From the NCBI RefSeq assembly GCF_900460535.1, contig NZ_UHIL01000001.1, positions 1,364,001-1,428,000 of the forward strand: DNA of 64,000 nucleotides. Reading direction: 5' to 3'. The notes beneath the pieces were generated by a model, which saw nothing but the letters and a program-made list of their open reading frames with translations, ran no database searches and was not told the DNA's origin. Position 1 is the first letter of the stretch. Each line of letters starts with the position of its first letter. Origin of the DNA: Vibrio parahaemolyticus. Its GTDB lineage: Bacteria > Pseudomonadota > Gammaproteobacteria > Enterobacterales > Vibrionaceae. Both the position numbers and the translations under genes were made by a program. Below are positions 21,295-29,999 of the stretch, piece by piece.

Positions 21295-21445
21295 TGATAG
21301 TTAAGACAACAAACTATAGTTGAGTTTTATCGATTTCCGTCTCACCAACAACATTTTTAGTAAACATGAAAAATAGCCCTTGAAAAAGTCAGGAAATGGA
21401 GCGATTATCCGCGCCTCTTTAATTGTTTCTAAATGTTACACTTCC

Positions 21446-22306
21446 ATGAACTTCAATCAGTTTGACTCTTTATTGCCACCTCAGGCTGCTGAACGTGCCG
21501 CCGAAGTAGGTGTAGGCAAAGCAACGAAAGCTCCAATCAAATCTTTTCTGCTCGCCATTTCTGCGGGGCTTCATATTGGTATTGCTTTCATTTTCTATAC
21601 CACAGTAACGACAGGCGCGGGCGATCTGCCTTGGGGCATCACACGACTCATTGGCGGTCTAGCATTTAGCCTTGGTTTGATTTTGGTGGTGGTTACTGGT
21701 GGCGAGCTATTTACCAGTTCGGTTCTGACTCTGGTTGCGCGTGCGAGTGGCAAAATTTCATGGAAAACGCTGGTTAAAAACTGGTTTGTGGTTTATTTCG
21801 GCAATATGGTTGGCGCTATTTTGCTGGTGGCGTGTATGTTGGTGACAAAGCAATACATGTTCGATCACGGCCAAGTTGGTCTGAATGCCATGGCCATTTC
21901 ACAACATAAGTTGCACCATGGTTTTTTTGCGGCGGTTGCACTTGGCATCATGTGTAACGTGTTAGTTTGTATTGCGGTTTGGATGACATTCAGTGGCCGT
22001 ACATTAACAGACAAAATCGCGGTAATGATTTTGCCAGTAGCGATGTTCGTCTCCGCTGGTTTTGAGCACTGTATTGCGAACATGTTCCAAGTTCCAATGG
22101 CTATTGGTATCAAATACTTTGCGCCAGAAGCCTTCTGGCAAATGACAGGTGCTGATATCGCAAATTATGCGGACTTGAACATGATGGGCTTTATCGTTAA
22201 CAACCTTATCCCAGTCACGATCGGTAACATCATCGGCGGCGGTGTGTTCGTCGGTATGTGGTACTGGATGATCTATCTACGTGATGAAGACAAACATCTG
22301 CGATAG
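21446..22306 (+). CDS. focA: Formate channel FocA
   Basis: The 286-residue membrane protein of the formate/nitrite transporter family is very close to E. coli FocA along its length. Shared stretches include LFTSSVLTLVARASGK, KNWFVVYFGNMVGA, the central KLHHGFFAAVALGIMCN with the pore histidine region, FEHCIANMF and NNLIPVTIGNIIGGG. It forms a pentamer that moves formate across the inner membrane. The start at 21446 (MNFNQFDSLLPPQAA) fits the family; a longer TTG-initiated frame from 21380 is unlikely. No pflB gene is beside it. FNR-like sites lie upstream. Confidence 0.93.
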   Translation: MNFNQFDSLLPPQAAERAAEVGVGKATKAPIKSFLLAISAGLHIGIAFIFYTTVTTGAGDLPWGITRLIGGLAFSLGLILVVVTGGELFTSSVLTLVARASGKISWKTLVKNWFVVYFGNMVGAILLVACMLVTKQYMFDHGQVGLNAMAISQHKLHHGFFAAVALGIMCNVLVCIAVWMTFSGRTLTDKIAVMILPVAMFVSAGFEHCIANMFQVPMAIGIKYFAPEAFWQMTGADIANYADLNMMGFIVNNLIPVTIGNIIGGGVFVGMWYWMIYLRDEDKHLR

Positions 22307-22321
22307 AGCCCAAAGAAAGAG

Positions 22322-22350
22322 AAAGGCGAGCTAAGTAGCTCGCCTTTTTT
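22322..22350 (+). terminator. focA terminator
   Basis: AAAGGCGAGCTA pairs with TAGCTCGCCTTT, followed by further T residues. Confidence 0.9.
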
Positions 22351-22378
22351 GTACGTCGTATTTGGGTGAAAGTGCTTT

Positions 22379-22516
22379 CTAAATCAGCTCTTCATTGATT
22401 CCAAATTCGTTTGGCAACCATTGAGATGTTATCTCTTGTGGCTCTTGCACAAGCCATTCAACCGGCAAGTCAGACAGTAACTCATCGTGTTTTTCCGCCA
22501 TGATCAATACGTCCAT
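22379..22516 (-). CDS. Possible 45-residue small protein
   Basis: A 45-codon frame starts with ATG at 22516, preceded at eight bases by GGAG. It encodes an acidic peptide beginning MDVLIMAEKHDELLSDLPVE and ending NEFGINEELI, with three tryptophan or tryptophan-adjacent hydrophobic positions and no membrane segment. A good ribosome site and a coherent acidic composition argue for a real gene; shortness and the lack of any recognised relative argue for caution. It lies between the focA terminator and the DnaA-box pair. Confidence 0.45.
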   Translation of the reverse strand: MDVLIMAEKHDELLSDLPVEWLVQEPQEITSQWLPNEFGINEELI

Positions 22517-22753
22517 GATATCTGCTCCATTTTGTCTCTAAGCACAATGTAGAAGCCGAAGATGTCATTGAGTTGACTAAAATGTGACCATTGCATGTTG
22601 ATAAGACAGGAGACTCAGAAATGTGGCTATGTTTCTGGTTGCGTATATCTTTTGGTGGCTTATCCACATTTTCTGTGGATAACCTGTATCAAAGATCGTG
22701 AGTATCTCTGAAGATCCAGAAAATTTCATAAAATTAGGGGGTTATGTGGCCAA
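22517..22753. other. Intergenic region with DnaA-box pair
   Basis: Apart from the facing DnaA boxes at 22660-22682 and a one-mismatch box at 22596-22604 (TGTTGATAA), I see no gene or promoter that I can support here. It is bounded by a possible small gene and the 3' end of fetB. Confidence 0.5.
22660..22682. promoter_or_regulatory. Two facing consensus DnaA boxes
   Basis: TTATCCACA (22660-22668) and its exact complement TGTGGATAA (22674-22682) are separated by five bases. Both equal the highest-affinity DnaA box. A third, one-mismatch box lies 55 bases upstream. A clustered set away from oriC could titrate or recharge DnaA. As RNA the dyad could also fold, but no T tract follows, so it is not a good terminator. 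Confidence 0.6.
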
Positions 22754-23566
22754 TTACTGACCTCGCTTCATTCCATCAACTGGGCGTACTTTGACCGTAA
22801 CACGGCCTTCTTTTGTTTGTACAAAGCTCAATGTCATTTCAAGTGTGATGGCAACAGAGACGCTCATCATGACAAAAATAGCTAGCATGATGACCAGTTG
22901 ATATTTAATGGCAACCAATGGGCTTGCGCCCCCTAGGATTTGCCCCGTCATCATACCAGGAAGCGTGACAAGGCCCATCGTGGTCATTGAGGCTAGTGTT
23001 GGCGCTAACGATTTTCTCAGAGCCTCCTGAACGAAAGGAAAGGAAGCGTATTTAGGGGCGGCACCCAGTGAGATGGCAGCTTCGTACTCAGATTTACGCT
23101 CTTCAAAAGCAGAGAATAAGTTTTGTAGCGCGATGATATTACTGCTCAGACTATTGCCTAACAGCATGCCTGCCAATGGGATCATATATTGTGCATTGTA
23201 AAGCGGAGTAGGACGCACCAAGCCAGCGGTGATCGCAATTAGTAGTGGAAACAAGCCACATACAAGCCCGGTGAGAAGTGGCAGCATGAGCGGCTTTTTC
23301 GGTAAACGTGCTTTCCCTGCAATGGAGCTTGCTCCTACGACGAGCATAATCGCAAGCCAAAGTAAGTTGATGATCAAGCTGTTTAATTGAAAGAGATATT
23401 CAAGATAAACCCCGATCAGAACGAGCTGTAAAGTCATACGCACAACGCTGACTGATGCATCTTTCGCGATGCCTAATCTATAGCGTGCATTGATCGCAAA
23501 TGGCACTAACAGAATCAAACTGAAAGCCGCTAATTTTGCCCAACTAATGTCCACCACACTGTTCAT
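22754..23566 (-). CDS. fetB: FetB-type ABC transporter permease
   Basis: The 270-residue protein is a multi-spanning UPF0014 permease, the family of E. coli FetB (YbbM), which with the ATPase FetA exports iron and protects against peroxide. Family stretches include NARYRLGIAKD, the RMTLQLVLIGVYL helix, MIPLAGMLLGNSLS and LPGMMTGQILGGASPLVAIKYQ. The ATG at 23566 is preceded by AAGGAG at five bases; a GTG at 23572 would leave no spacing. No fetA-like ATPase gene is adjacent, which is unusual because the two are normally one operon. Confidence 0.88.
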   Translation of the reverse strand: MNSVVDISWAKLAAFSLILLVPFAINARYRLGIAKDASVSVVRMTLQLVLIGVYLEYLFQLNSLIINLLWLAIMLVVGASSIAGKARLPKKPLMLPLLTGLVCGLFPLLIAITAGLVRPTPLYNAQYMIPLAGMLLGNSLSSNIIALQNLFSAFEERKSEYEAAISLGAAPKYASFPFVQEALRKSLAPTLASMTTMGLVTLPGMMTGQILGGASPLVAIKYQLVIMLAIFVMMSVSVAITLEMTLSFVQTKEGRVTVKVRPVDGMKRGQ

Positions 23567-24027
23567 AATCACTCCTTGAAATTGCCGCTTAGAATTGTAA
23601 CCAACCCCATTCTCTATATGAATCTCAATGGGTAATTTTTGCTTTTTTCATGGTGGAAATTGCGAGAGGTTTTATAAAATGTTTTTTATCATTTTGTTTA
23701 CAAGTCATTATCTTTCTCAGGAGTTTGAGTAATTTTTCGGCACGAATTTTACCGCTCAAATGTAATTCATGTTTTGTAAATGTTGCAAGTTTAACAAGAT
23801 TTTAAAAGACTTATTTTTTCATATCTGTTCATGTTTTTTAATAAATAATATCAATCCAACATAACTCCGGATGAGCTCAAAAAAGTGTTGAATTACAAGG
23901 CTTGAAGGGAGTTATTTGATTGAACCTTACTATTAGTATGGTCTAACATTTTCAATTAGAGATTGTAAAAACTTAAGCTTGGTTACACGGGCTTTTCAAT
24001 AACACTAGATACAAAATAGGCAAATGT
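23567..24027. other. Divergent intergenic region between fetB and torE
   Basis: This AT-rich 461-base region must hold promoters in both directions. The only site I can support is a TorR-box-like decamer at 23825-23834, with a poorer copy at 23763-23772. No FNR or CRP consensus was found and no open frame resembles a gene. Confidence 0.5.
23825..23834 (+). promoter_or_regulatory. TorR-box-like decamer upstream of torECA
   Basis: CTGTTCATGT differs at one position from the E. coli TorR box CTGTTCATAT. It lies about 200 bases before torE. A second, weaker copy TAATTCATGT (6/10) is 62 bases further upstream. Confidence 0.5.
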
Positions 24028-24207
24028 ATGAGTGATGTTAATAAAATTGAGAGTGGCGAAAAACGCTCACTGGAGTGGAAGTCTTTCCTCTTCATTGCAG
24101 TTGTTCTCTTCCCAATTCTGAGTGTGGCTTTCGTAGGCGGCTACGGATTTATCGTTTGGGCACTACAAGTGTTCTTCTTTGGTCCTCCAGGCGCACACAG
24201 CATGTAA
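24028..24207 (+). CDS. torE: TMAO reductase system protein TorE (NapE/TorE family)
   Basis: This 59-residue protein has one transmembrane helix (about residues 20-45, FLFIAVVLFPILSVAFVGGY) after a charged N terminus ending LEWKS, and a short end FFGPPGAHSM. This is the NapE/TorE pattern. It is the first gene of torECA in vibrios and Shewanella; its role is not well defined, though association with the membrane cytochrome is assumed. It ends 50 bases before torC. Confidence 0.9.
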   Translation: MSDVNKIESGEKRSLEWKSFLFIAVVLFPILSVAFVGGYGFIVWALQVFFFGPPGAHSM

Positions 24208-24257
24208 GCCAGTGAGCTCACAACCACACTTTTGAAAAGATTTTAAGAGAGCAAATA

Positions 24258-25442
24258 ATGAAATCATTAATCATTAAACTGTGGCGTACGATGACGCGCC
24301 CGGCAGTTCATATCAGCCTTGGCGTGCTGACTATGGGCGGTTTCATCGCTGGTGTTATTTTCTGGGGTGGATTTAACACCGCGCTAGAAGCAACCAACAC
24401 TGAAGAATTCTGTATTAGCTGTCACACCATGCGTGACAACGTATACGTTGAGCTGCAAGACACGGTTCACTGGAAAAACCACTCTGGTGTTCGTGCTACT
24501 TGTCCTGACTGTCACGTTCCTCACAACTGGACTGACAAAATCGCTCGTAAAATGCAGGCTTCTAAAGAAGTATTTGCGCAAGTTTTTGGCAACTACTCTG
24601 AACCCGGCGTTTTCGAAGAGCGTCGTATCGAACTTGCTAAACACGAATGGGATCGTTTCTCTGCAAACAAATCTCTAGAGTGTAAAAACTGTCACAACTA
24701 CGAGTCTATGGACTTCGAGCAAATGTCTCCAACCGCTCGTATCCAGATGAAGCAAGCGGCAGAAAAAGATCAAAGCTGTGTTGACTGTCACAAAGGTATC
24801 GCGCACAACCTACCAGCAGGTATGGATAGCATCGGCGGCATCGTGGGTGATCTAGAGCAAATGACATCAGGTACTGACTACGCAGTAGGTCAAGAGCTCG
24901 TAAGTATTCGTCACCTTCCAATTTACTTTGACGCGCAAGGCGCGAAAGAAGCGGGTCTTCTAAACCCTGCATCAACAGTAAAAGTTCTGGAAGATAAAGG
25001 TGACTTCATCGAAATCGAAATTGACGGCTGGCGTAAAGCGAAAGGCTTTGGTCGCGTAATTCAAGAAGATTTCGGTAAGAACATTGCAACTGCGTCTCTA
25101 CTTAAAGAAGCGTCTACAGACAGCAACATCGTTACGACTGGTGAAAAACGAGTGGACGAGCTGACTGGTCTTCCTTGGGAGAAAGTGGCAGCGAAAGTAT
25201 GGATCAAGAAAGAGTCTATGCTGAACGACATCAACCCTGTATGGGAAAAATCGAAAGAAGCATACAAAACAAACTGTTCTGTATGTCATACACAACCAGC
25301 TGAAGCGCACTTCGATGCGAACACCTGGCCAGGTATGTTCGACGGCATGCTTGCGTTCGTTAACCTAGATACAGACAGTGAAGCACTGATCTTGAAATAT
25401 CTACAGAAGCACTCTTCAGATTATGCTGAAGGCCACCACTAA
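24258..25442 (+). CDS. torC: Pentahaem c-type cytochrome TorC
   Basis: TorC carries electrons from the menaquinol pool to periplasmic TorA. The 394-residue protein has an N-terminal membrane anchor (about residues 13-37) and five CXXCH haem sites at cysteines 52, 82, 142, 174 and 340. The first four form the NapC/NirT-type domain (CISCH, CPDCH, CKNCH, CVDCH). The fifth, CSVCH, is in the C-terminal domain, which in E. coli also interacts with TorA and TorS. It lies 24 bases before torA. Confidence 0.96.
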   Translation: MKSLIIKLWRTMTRPAVHISLGVLTMGGFIAGVIFWGGFNTALEATNTEEFCISCHTMRDNVYVELQDTVHWKNHSGVRATCPDCHVPHNWTDKIARKMQASKEVFAQVFGNYSEPGVFEERRIELAKHEWDRFSANKSLECKNCHNYESMDFEQMSPTARIQMKQAAEKDQSCVDCHKGIAHNLPAGMDSIGGIVGDLEQMTSGTDYAVGQELVSIRHLPIYFDAQGAKEAGLLNPASTVKVLEDKGDFIEIEIDGWRKAKGFGRVIQEDFGKNIATASLLKEASTDSNIVTTGEKRVDELTGLPWEKVAAKVWIKKESMLNDINPVWEKSKEAYKTNCSVCHTQPAEAHFDANTWPGMFDGMLAFVNLDTDSEALILKYLQKHSSDYAEGHH

Positions 25443-25466
25443 TAAGCGCGGATTGGAGTAATTTAA

Positions 25467-27929
25467 ATGGCTATTACACGAAGAAGTTTTCTTAAAGGTG
25501 TAGCAACCACAAGTGCAGCGTCAGTTATCGGTCCAAGCTTATTGGCGTCAGCTTCTGCAAACGCAGCTGAGTCGACTGGTACTTGGAAAGTAACAGGCTC
25601 ACACTGGGGCGCGTTCCGCGCCCACATCTACGCGGGTAAAGTTCAAGAGATCAAACCGCTAGAACTAGACAAAAACCCAACAGAAATGTTGAACGGCATC
25701 AAGGGTATTATCTACAGCCCTTCACGTGTTCGTTACCCAATGGTTCGTCTAGATTGGTTGAAGAAACATAAATACAGCGCGGATACTCGCGGTAACAACC
25801 GTTTCATCCGTGTGACTTGGGATGAAGCTCTAGACTTGTTCTACCGTGAGCTAGAACGTGTTCAAAAAGAATACGGTCCTTGGGCTCTGCATGCTGGTCA
25901 AACTGGTTGGAACCAAACAGGTTCATTCAACAACTGTACCGCGCACATGCAACGTGCAGTAGGTATGCACGGTAACTTCATCACTAAAGTAGGCGACTAC
26001 TCGACTGGTGCAGGTCAAACCATCATGCCTTACGTACTTGGTTCAACTGAAGTTTACGCACAAGGTACGTCTTGGTCTGAAATCCTTGAGAACTCAGACA
26101 ACATCATTCTGTGGGCAAACGACCCAGTGAAAAACCTACAAGTAGGTTGGAACTGTGAAACTCACGAATCATTCAAGTACCTTGCAGAGCTAAAAGAAAA
26201 AGTAGCGAAAGGCGAGATCAACGTTCTGTCTGTTGACCCAGTTAAGAACAAAACGCAACGCTACCTAGAGAACGATCACCTGTACATCAACCCGATGACA
26301 GACGTAGCGTTCATGCTGGCTGTGGCTCATGTTCTGTACAACGAAAACCTGTACGACAAGAAGTTCATTGATACTTACTGTCTAGGCTTTGAAGAGTTCA
26401 TCCAATACGTTCAAGGTAAGACAAAAGACAAAGTAGAGAAGACACCAGAATGGGCAGCGGCTATCTGTGGCGTGAAAGCGGACAAGATTCGTGAATTCGC
26501 ACGCATGCTAGTAAGCGGCCGTACACAGATCCTGATGGGTTGGTGTATCCAGCGTCAAGAGCACGGTGAGCAGCCATACTGGGCGGCGGCTGTGGTTGCG
26601 GCAATGGTTGGTCAAATCGGTCTACCTGGTGGTGGTATCTCTTACGGTCACCACTACTCAAGTATCGGTGTGCCTTCTACTGGTTTCGCTGGTCCTGGTG
26701 GTTTCCCTCGTAACCTTGACCAAGGTATGAAGCCGAAGTGGGACAACAACGACTTTAACGGTTACAGCCGTACTATCCCAGTTGCACGTTGGATCGACTG
26801 TCTGCTTGAGCCAGGCAAAGAGATCAACTACAACGGCGGTAAAGTGAAACTGCCAGACTTCAAGATGATGGTTATCTCGGGTTGTAACCCATGGCACCAC
26901 CATCAAGATCGTAACCGCATGAAGAAAGCGTTCCGCAAACTTCAAACGGTTGTAACGATCGAGTTTGCTTGGACTGCAACATGTCGCTTCTCTGACATCG
27001 TTCTACCTGCGTGTACGCAATGGGAACGTAACGACATCGACGTGTACGGTTCATACTCGAACAAAGGTCTGATCGCGATGCATCGTCTCGTCGATCCATT
27101 GTTCCAATCTAAGCCTGACTTCCAAATCATGAGTGAACTAACTCAGCGTTTTGGTCGCCGCGAAGAATACACTCGTGGTATGAGCGAGATGGAGTGGATC
27201 GAAAGCCTATACAACGATTGTAAGAAAGCGAACGAAGGCAAGTTCGAAATGCCAGAATTCAATGAGTTCTGGGAGAAGAGCGTACTAGACTTTGGTGAAG
27301 GTAAACCTTGGGTTCGTCACGCGGACTTCCGTAAAGACCCTGAGCTTAACCCTCTAGGTACACCGTCTGGCTTCATCGAGATTACATCACGTAAGATCGG
27401 CCGTTACGGTTACGAACACTGTCAAGAGCACCCAATGTGGTTCGAAAAATCAGAGCGTTCACACGGTGGCCCTGGCTCAGACAAATACCCGTTCTGGTTG
27501 CAGTCTTGTCACCCAGACAAGCGTCTGCACTCTCAAATGTGTGAGTCTGAAGAGTTCCGCGCGACATACGCGGTGCAAGGTCGTGAGCCTGTTTACATCA
27601 ACCCAATCGATGCAAAAGCAAAAGGCATTAAAGACGGTGACTTGGTACGCGTATTCAACGGCCGCGGTCAGCTACTAGCTGGTGCTGTTCTAACTGACAG
27701 TTACCCACGTGGCGTTATCCGTATCGAAGAAGGCGCATGGTACGGCCCACTAAACGAGAAAGAAGGCGCAATCTGTACTTACGGTGACCCTAATACGCTA
27801 ACGCAGGACATCGGCTCTTCTGAGCTTGCTCAAGCGACTTCTGCGAACACATGTATCGTAGACTTCGAGAAGTTCACAGGCAAAGTACCGCCAGTGACTT
27901 CATTCGGTGGTCCAATCGAAGTTGCTTAA
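25467..27929 (+). CDS. torA: Trimethylamine-N-oxide reductase TorA
   Basis: TorA is the periplasmic molybdopterin enzyme that reduces TMAO to trimethylamine, an important anaerobic electron sink for marine vibrios. The 820-residue protein starts with a twin-arginine signal ([11 protein letters not shown], cleavage after the SANA region). The molybdenum-ligating serine of the DMSO-reductase family is Ser179 in GDYSTGAGQ. No torD chaperone gene is adjacent in this window. A strong terminator follows. Confidence 0.96.
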   Translation: MAITRRSFLKGVATTSAASVIGPSLLASASANAAESTGTWKVTGSHWGAFRAHIYAGKVQEIKPLELDKNPTEMLNGIKGIIYSPSRVRYPMVRLDWLKKHKYSADTRGNNRFIRVTWDEALDLFYRELERVQKEYGPWALHAGQTGWNQTGSFNNCTAHMQRAVGMHGNFITKVGDYSTGAGQTIMPYVLGSTEVYAQGTSWSEILENSDNIILWANDPVKNLQVGWNCETHESFKYLAELKEKVAKGEINVLSVDPVKNKTQRYLENDHLYINPMTDVAFMLAVAHVLYNENLYDKKFIDTYCLGFEEFIQYVQGKTKDKVEKTPEWAAAICGVKADKIREFARMLVSGRTQILMGWCIQRQEHGEQPYWAAAVVAAMVGQIGLPGGGISYGHHYSSIGVPSTGFAGPGGFPRNLDQGMKPKWDNNDFNGYSRTIPVARWIDCLLEPGKEINYNGGKVKLPDFKMMVISGCNPWHHHQDRNRMKKAFRKLQTVVTIEFAWTATCRFSDIVLPACTQWERNDIDVYGSYSNKGLIAMHRLVDPLFQSKPDFQIMSELTQRFGRREEYTRGMSEMEWIESLYNDCKKANEGKFEMPEFNEFWEKSVLDFGEGKPWVRHADFRKDPELNPLGTPSGFIEITSRKIGRYGYEHCQEHPMWFEKSERSHGGPGSDKYPFWLQSCHPDKRLHSQMCESEEFRATYAVQGREPVYINPIDAKAKGIKDGDLVRVFNGRGQLLAGAVLTDSYPRGVIRIEEGAWYGPLNEKEGAICTYGDPNTLTQDIGSSELAQATSANTCIVDFEKFTGKVPPVTSFGGPIEVA

Positions 27930-27951
27930 TTAGTGCAATTTGCATAAATCG

Positions 27952-27981
27952 AAATACCAGCCTTCGGGCTGGTATTTTTTT
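27952..27981 (+). terminator. torECA terminator
   Basis: AAATACCAGCC pairs with GGCTGGTATTT around a stable TTCG tetraloop, and a run of T residues follows. Confidence 0.94.
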
Positions 27982-28173
27982 AACCAAAATTTCAGTGAGC
28001 GTTATCTCAATAACCGTTTTTGAGCGTCAGAGTGCATGGATTCGTGACGAAAATAACGAATTGCTCGCATCATTCACAGGATAATGAAGTCATATTCAAA
28101 AGGCTTCACGCGCAACCAAGCATCGTGGGGTCAACTGGACACAAAACAATAATAATCAGTGAGTAGATGCAAT

Positions 28174-29913
28174 ATGGCTCAGACCATTCAGTTAGCCAAC
28201 CATTCCGAAATGACGATCATCGATAACGATCTGCACGTGGATGTGATTGGTAATCAAGCCCATTTCTCTTTCTCTGGGCTTCACAATAAGACCTTTACTG
28301 ACCGTGAAGTGCTGTTCGAAATGCCGTTTCTATACGAGCACGAAGCCAACGTGATTGGTGATGGTTTTCAAATGTTGGCGCAAACGTCAGGAACGATCAC
28401 GCACCCGATTGAAATAGGTCGATGCCCCGACAACATTCCCCCATACCGTGTGTACTCGCAACATGCACCTAAGCGTTACTACAACTATCTAGTGATTGAG
28501 GATTCTGCTGGTTACACCTTGTTTGGCTTCACGACGTGCCGTCGATTTGCTGGTTACTTTGATATACAACAGCGAAATGGGCAGTGGATACTGACCGCAG
28601 CAATTGATGGTGAACACACGCAAGTGGCGGATTGGGAACACAATCAACTTGAGTCCATTACGATTTTAACTGGCAACTCGCTATCCGATCTGTATCAAGA
28701 GTTCAGCGAGATGATTGCCGCGCATCATCCTATTCGCAACGGTGTCACGCAGGATGCACCGATAGGCTGGTGTTCTTGGTATGCGTACTATGCCGATGTG
28801 ACCGAGCAAAATGTTTTAGAAAATGTTGATTGCATGCAAGACAAGCTCGAAGACTTAGAATGGGTACTTCTGGATGATGGCTATCAAGCGTTCATGGGGG
28901 ATTGGCTTACGCCGTCGGATAAATTCTCTGGCGGTGTGAAGGAGCTGATTCAAAACATTCGCGCAAAAGGCAAAAAGCCGGCGATTTGGATGGCTCCTTT
29001 CATAGCGCAGCCAGAATCTGAGGTCTTTAAGCAACATCCTGAATGGTTTGTTCGTCATCCTGACGGTCAGCTCCTTAAAGCCGAAGATGTTACCTACGGT
29101 GGCTGGCGTTGTACGCCTTGGTATATTCTCGATACGTCTAATCCCGAAGTGCAAGATCATCTAACGCACGTTGTGTCAGTGATGAGGTTAGAGTGGGGCG
29201 TAGAGCTGTTTAAGCTCGATGCAAACTACTGGGGAACACTAAAAGGAAAACGTAGTCAGTCTGGTATTACGGGTGTTGAAGCGTATCGATTAGGGATGGC
29301 GGCGATCGCCAGAGGAGCAGGAGACGCGTGGTTGCTTGGCTGCAACGCGCCAATGTGGCCATCTTTGGGGCTGGTGGATGCGATGCGTGTGTCTGATGAC
29401 GTCGAGCGCCATAGCCACCGTTTTGAACAGATCGCTAAAGAGACGTTTTTCCGTAGTTGGCAGCACCGTAAGTTGTGGCAAATTGACCCAGACTGCGCGA
29501 CGTTTACTTCTCTTGCTAATCAAGCTGCATCACGTGAAGACTACGAGTTTCACCGTACCGTATTATTGGCGTCTGGCGGCTTGCTTTTGTCTGGCGACCC
29601 TCTCCCGGAAATCACGCCATTTGCGAGTAAAACCTTGGCGAAGCTGATGTTGCGACAACGACGCAGCCAAGAATCTGCTAAGTTCACGGCGTTAAGTTTG
29701 AGCCATGCTTTTTTGAAACTGACGGACAAGAATGATCTACATTGTTTGTTCAATTACGCGAATCATAATGCGACTGAATTTACTCTCACAGCGGATCAGC
29801 CCGTTGATTGGTATGACTATTGGACCGGAGAAAAGCTCAACCAAGATCCTTGTCAGTTGCTTCTAGTGAGTGTCGATAGAGGTCTGAATGCCAAAGCAAT
29901 AGTGACCGCGTAA
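28174..29913 (+). CDS. GH36-family alpha-galactosidase
   Basis: The 579-residue protein resembles glycoside hydrolase family 36 (Raf_Syn / melibiase type). It has an N-terminal beta-sandwich domain, a (beta-alpha)8 barrel from about residue 195 and a C-terminal domain. The nucleophile is the aspartate in LFKLDANYWG (residue 349) and the acid/base is in RVSDDVERH (near 408-409). GWCSWYAYY begins the barrel. No signal peptide is present, so it should act in the cytoplasm. The ATG at 28174 was chosen over a GTG at 28159; neither has a good ribosome site. No sugar transporter or regulator gene is beside it. Confidence 0.85.
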   Translation: MAQTIQLANHSEMTIIDNDLHVDVIGNQAHFSFSGLHNKTFTDREVLFEMPFLYEHEANVIGDGFQMLAQTSGTITHPIEIGRCPDNIPPYRVYSQHAPKRYYNYLVIEDSAGYTLFGFTTCRRFAGYFDIQQRNGQWILTAAIDGEHTQVADWEHNQLESITILTGNSLSDLYQEFSEMIAAHHPIRNGVTQDAPIGWCSWYAYYADVTEQNVLENVDCMQDKLEDLEWVLLDDGYQAFMGDWLTPSDKFSGGVKELIQNIRAKGKKPAIWMAPFIAQPESEVFKQHPEWFVRHPDGQLLKAEDVTYGGWRCTPWYILDTSNPEVQDHLTHVVSVMRLEWGVELFKLDANYWGTLKGKRSQSGITGVEAYRLGMAAIARGAGDAWLLGCNAPMWPSLGLVDAMRVSDDVERHSHRFEQIAKETFFRSWQHRKLWQIDPDCATFTSLANQAASREDYEFHRTVLLASGGLLLSGDPLPEITPFASKTLAKLMLRQRRSQESAKFTALSLSHAFLKLTDKNDLHCLFNYANHNATEFTLTADQPVDWYDYWTGEKLNQDPCQLLLVSVDRGLNAKAIVTA

Positions 29914-29940
29914 AGGTCATTGAAAACGACGTATTAAACG

Positions 29941-29965
29941 AAAAGAGCCACTTGGGCTCTTTTCT
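29941..29965 (+). terminator. Terminator after the alpha-galactosidase gene
   Basis: AAAAGAGCC pairs with GGCTCTTTT around ACTTG. The symmetric A and T runs would let it serve the converging mneA gene as well. Confidence 0.85.
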
Positions 29966-29999
29966 TGTTTTTACGCGTTCTTTTTTGAGAGCGTAATAA

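Noticed and set aside
22482..22667. Minus-strand 61-codon frame across the DnaA-box region
   Set aside because: Composition is atypical, there is no ribosome site, and it overlaps both the small gene with a better start and the DnaA boxes.
23573..24027. FNR or CRP operator for torE
   Set aside because: No sequence close to TTGAT-N4-ATCAA or TGTGA-N6-TCACA was found; only the TorR-type decamer was kept.
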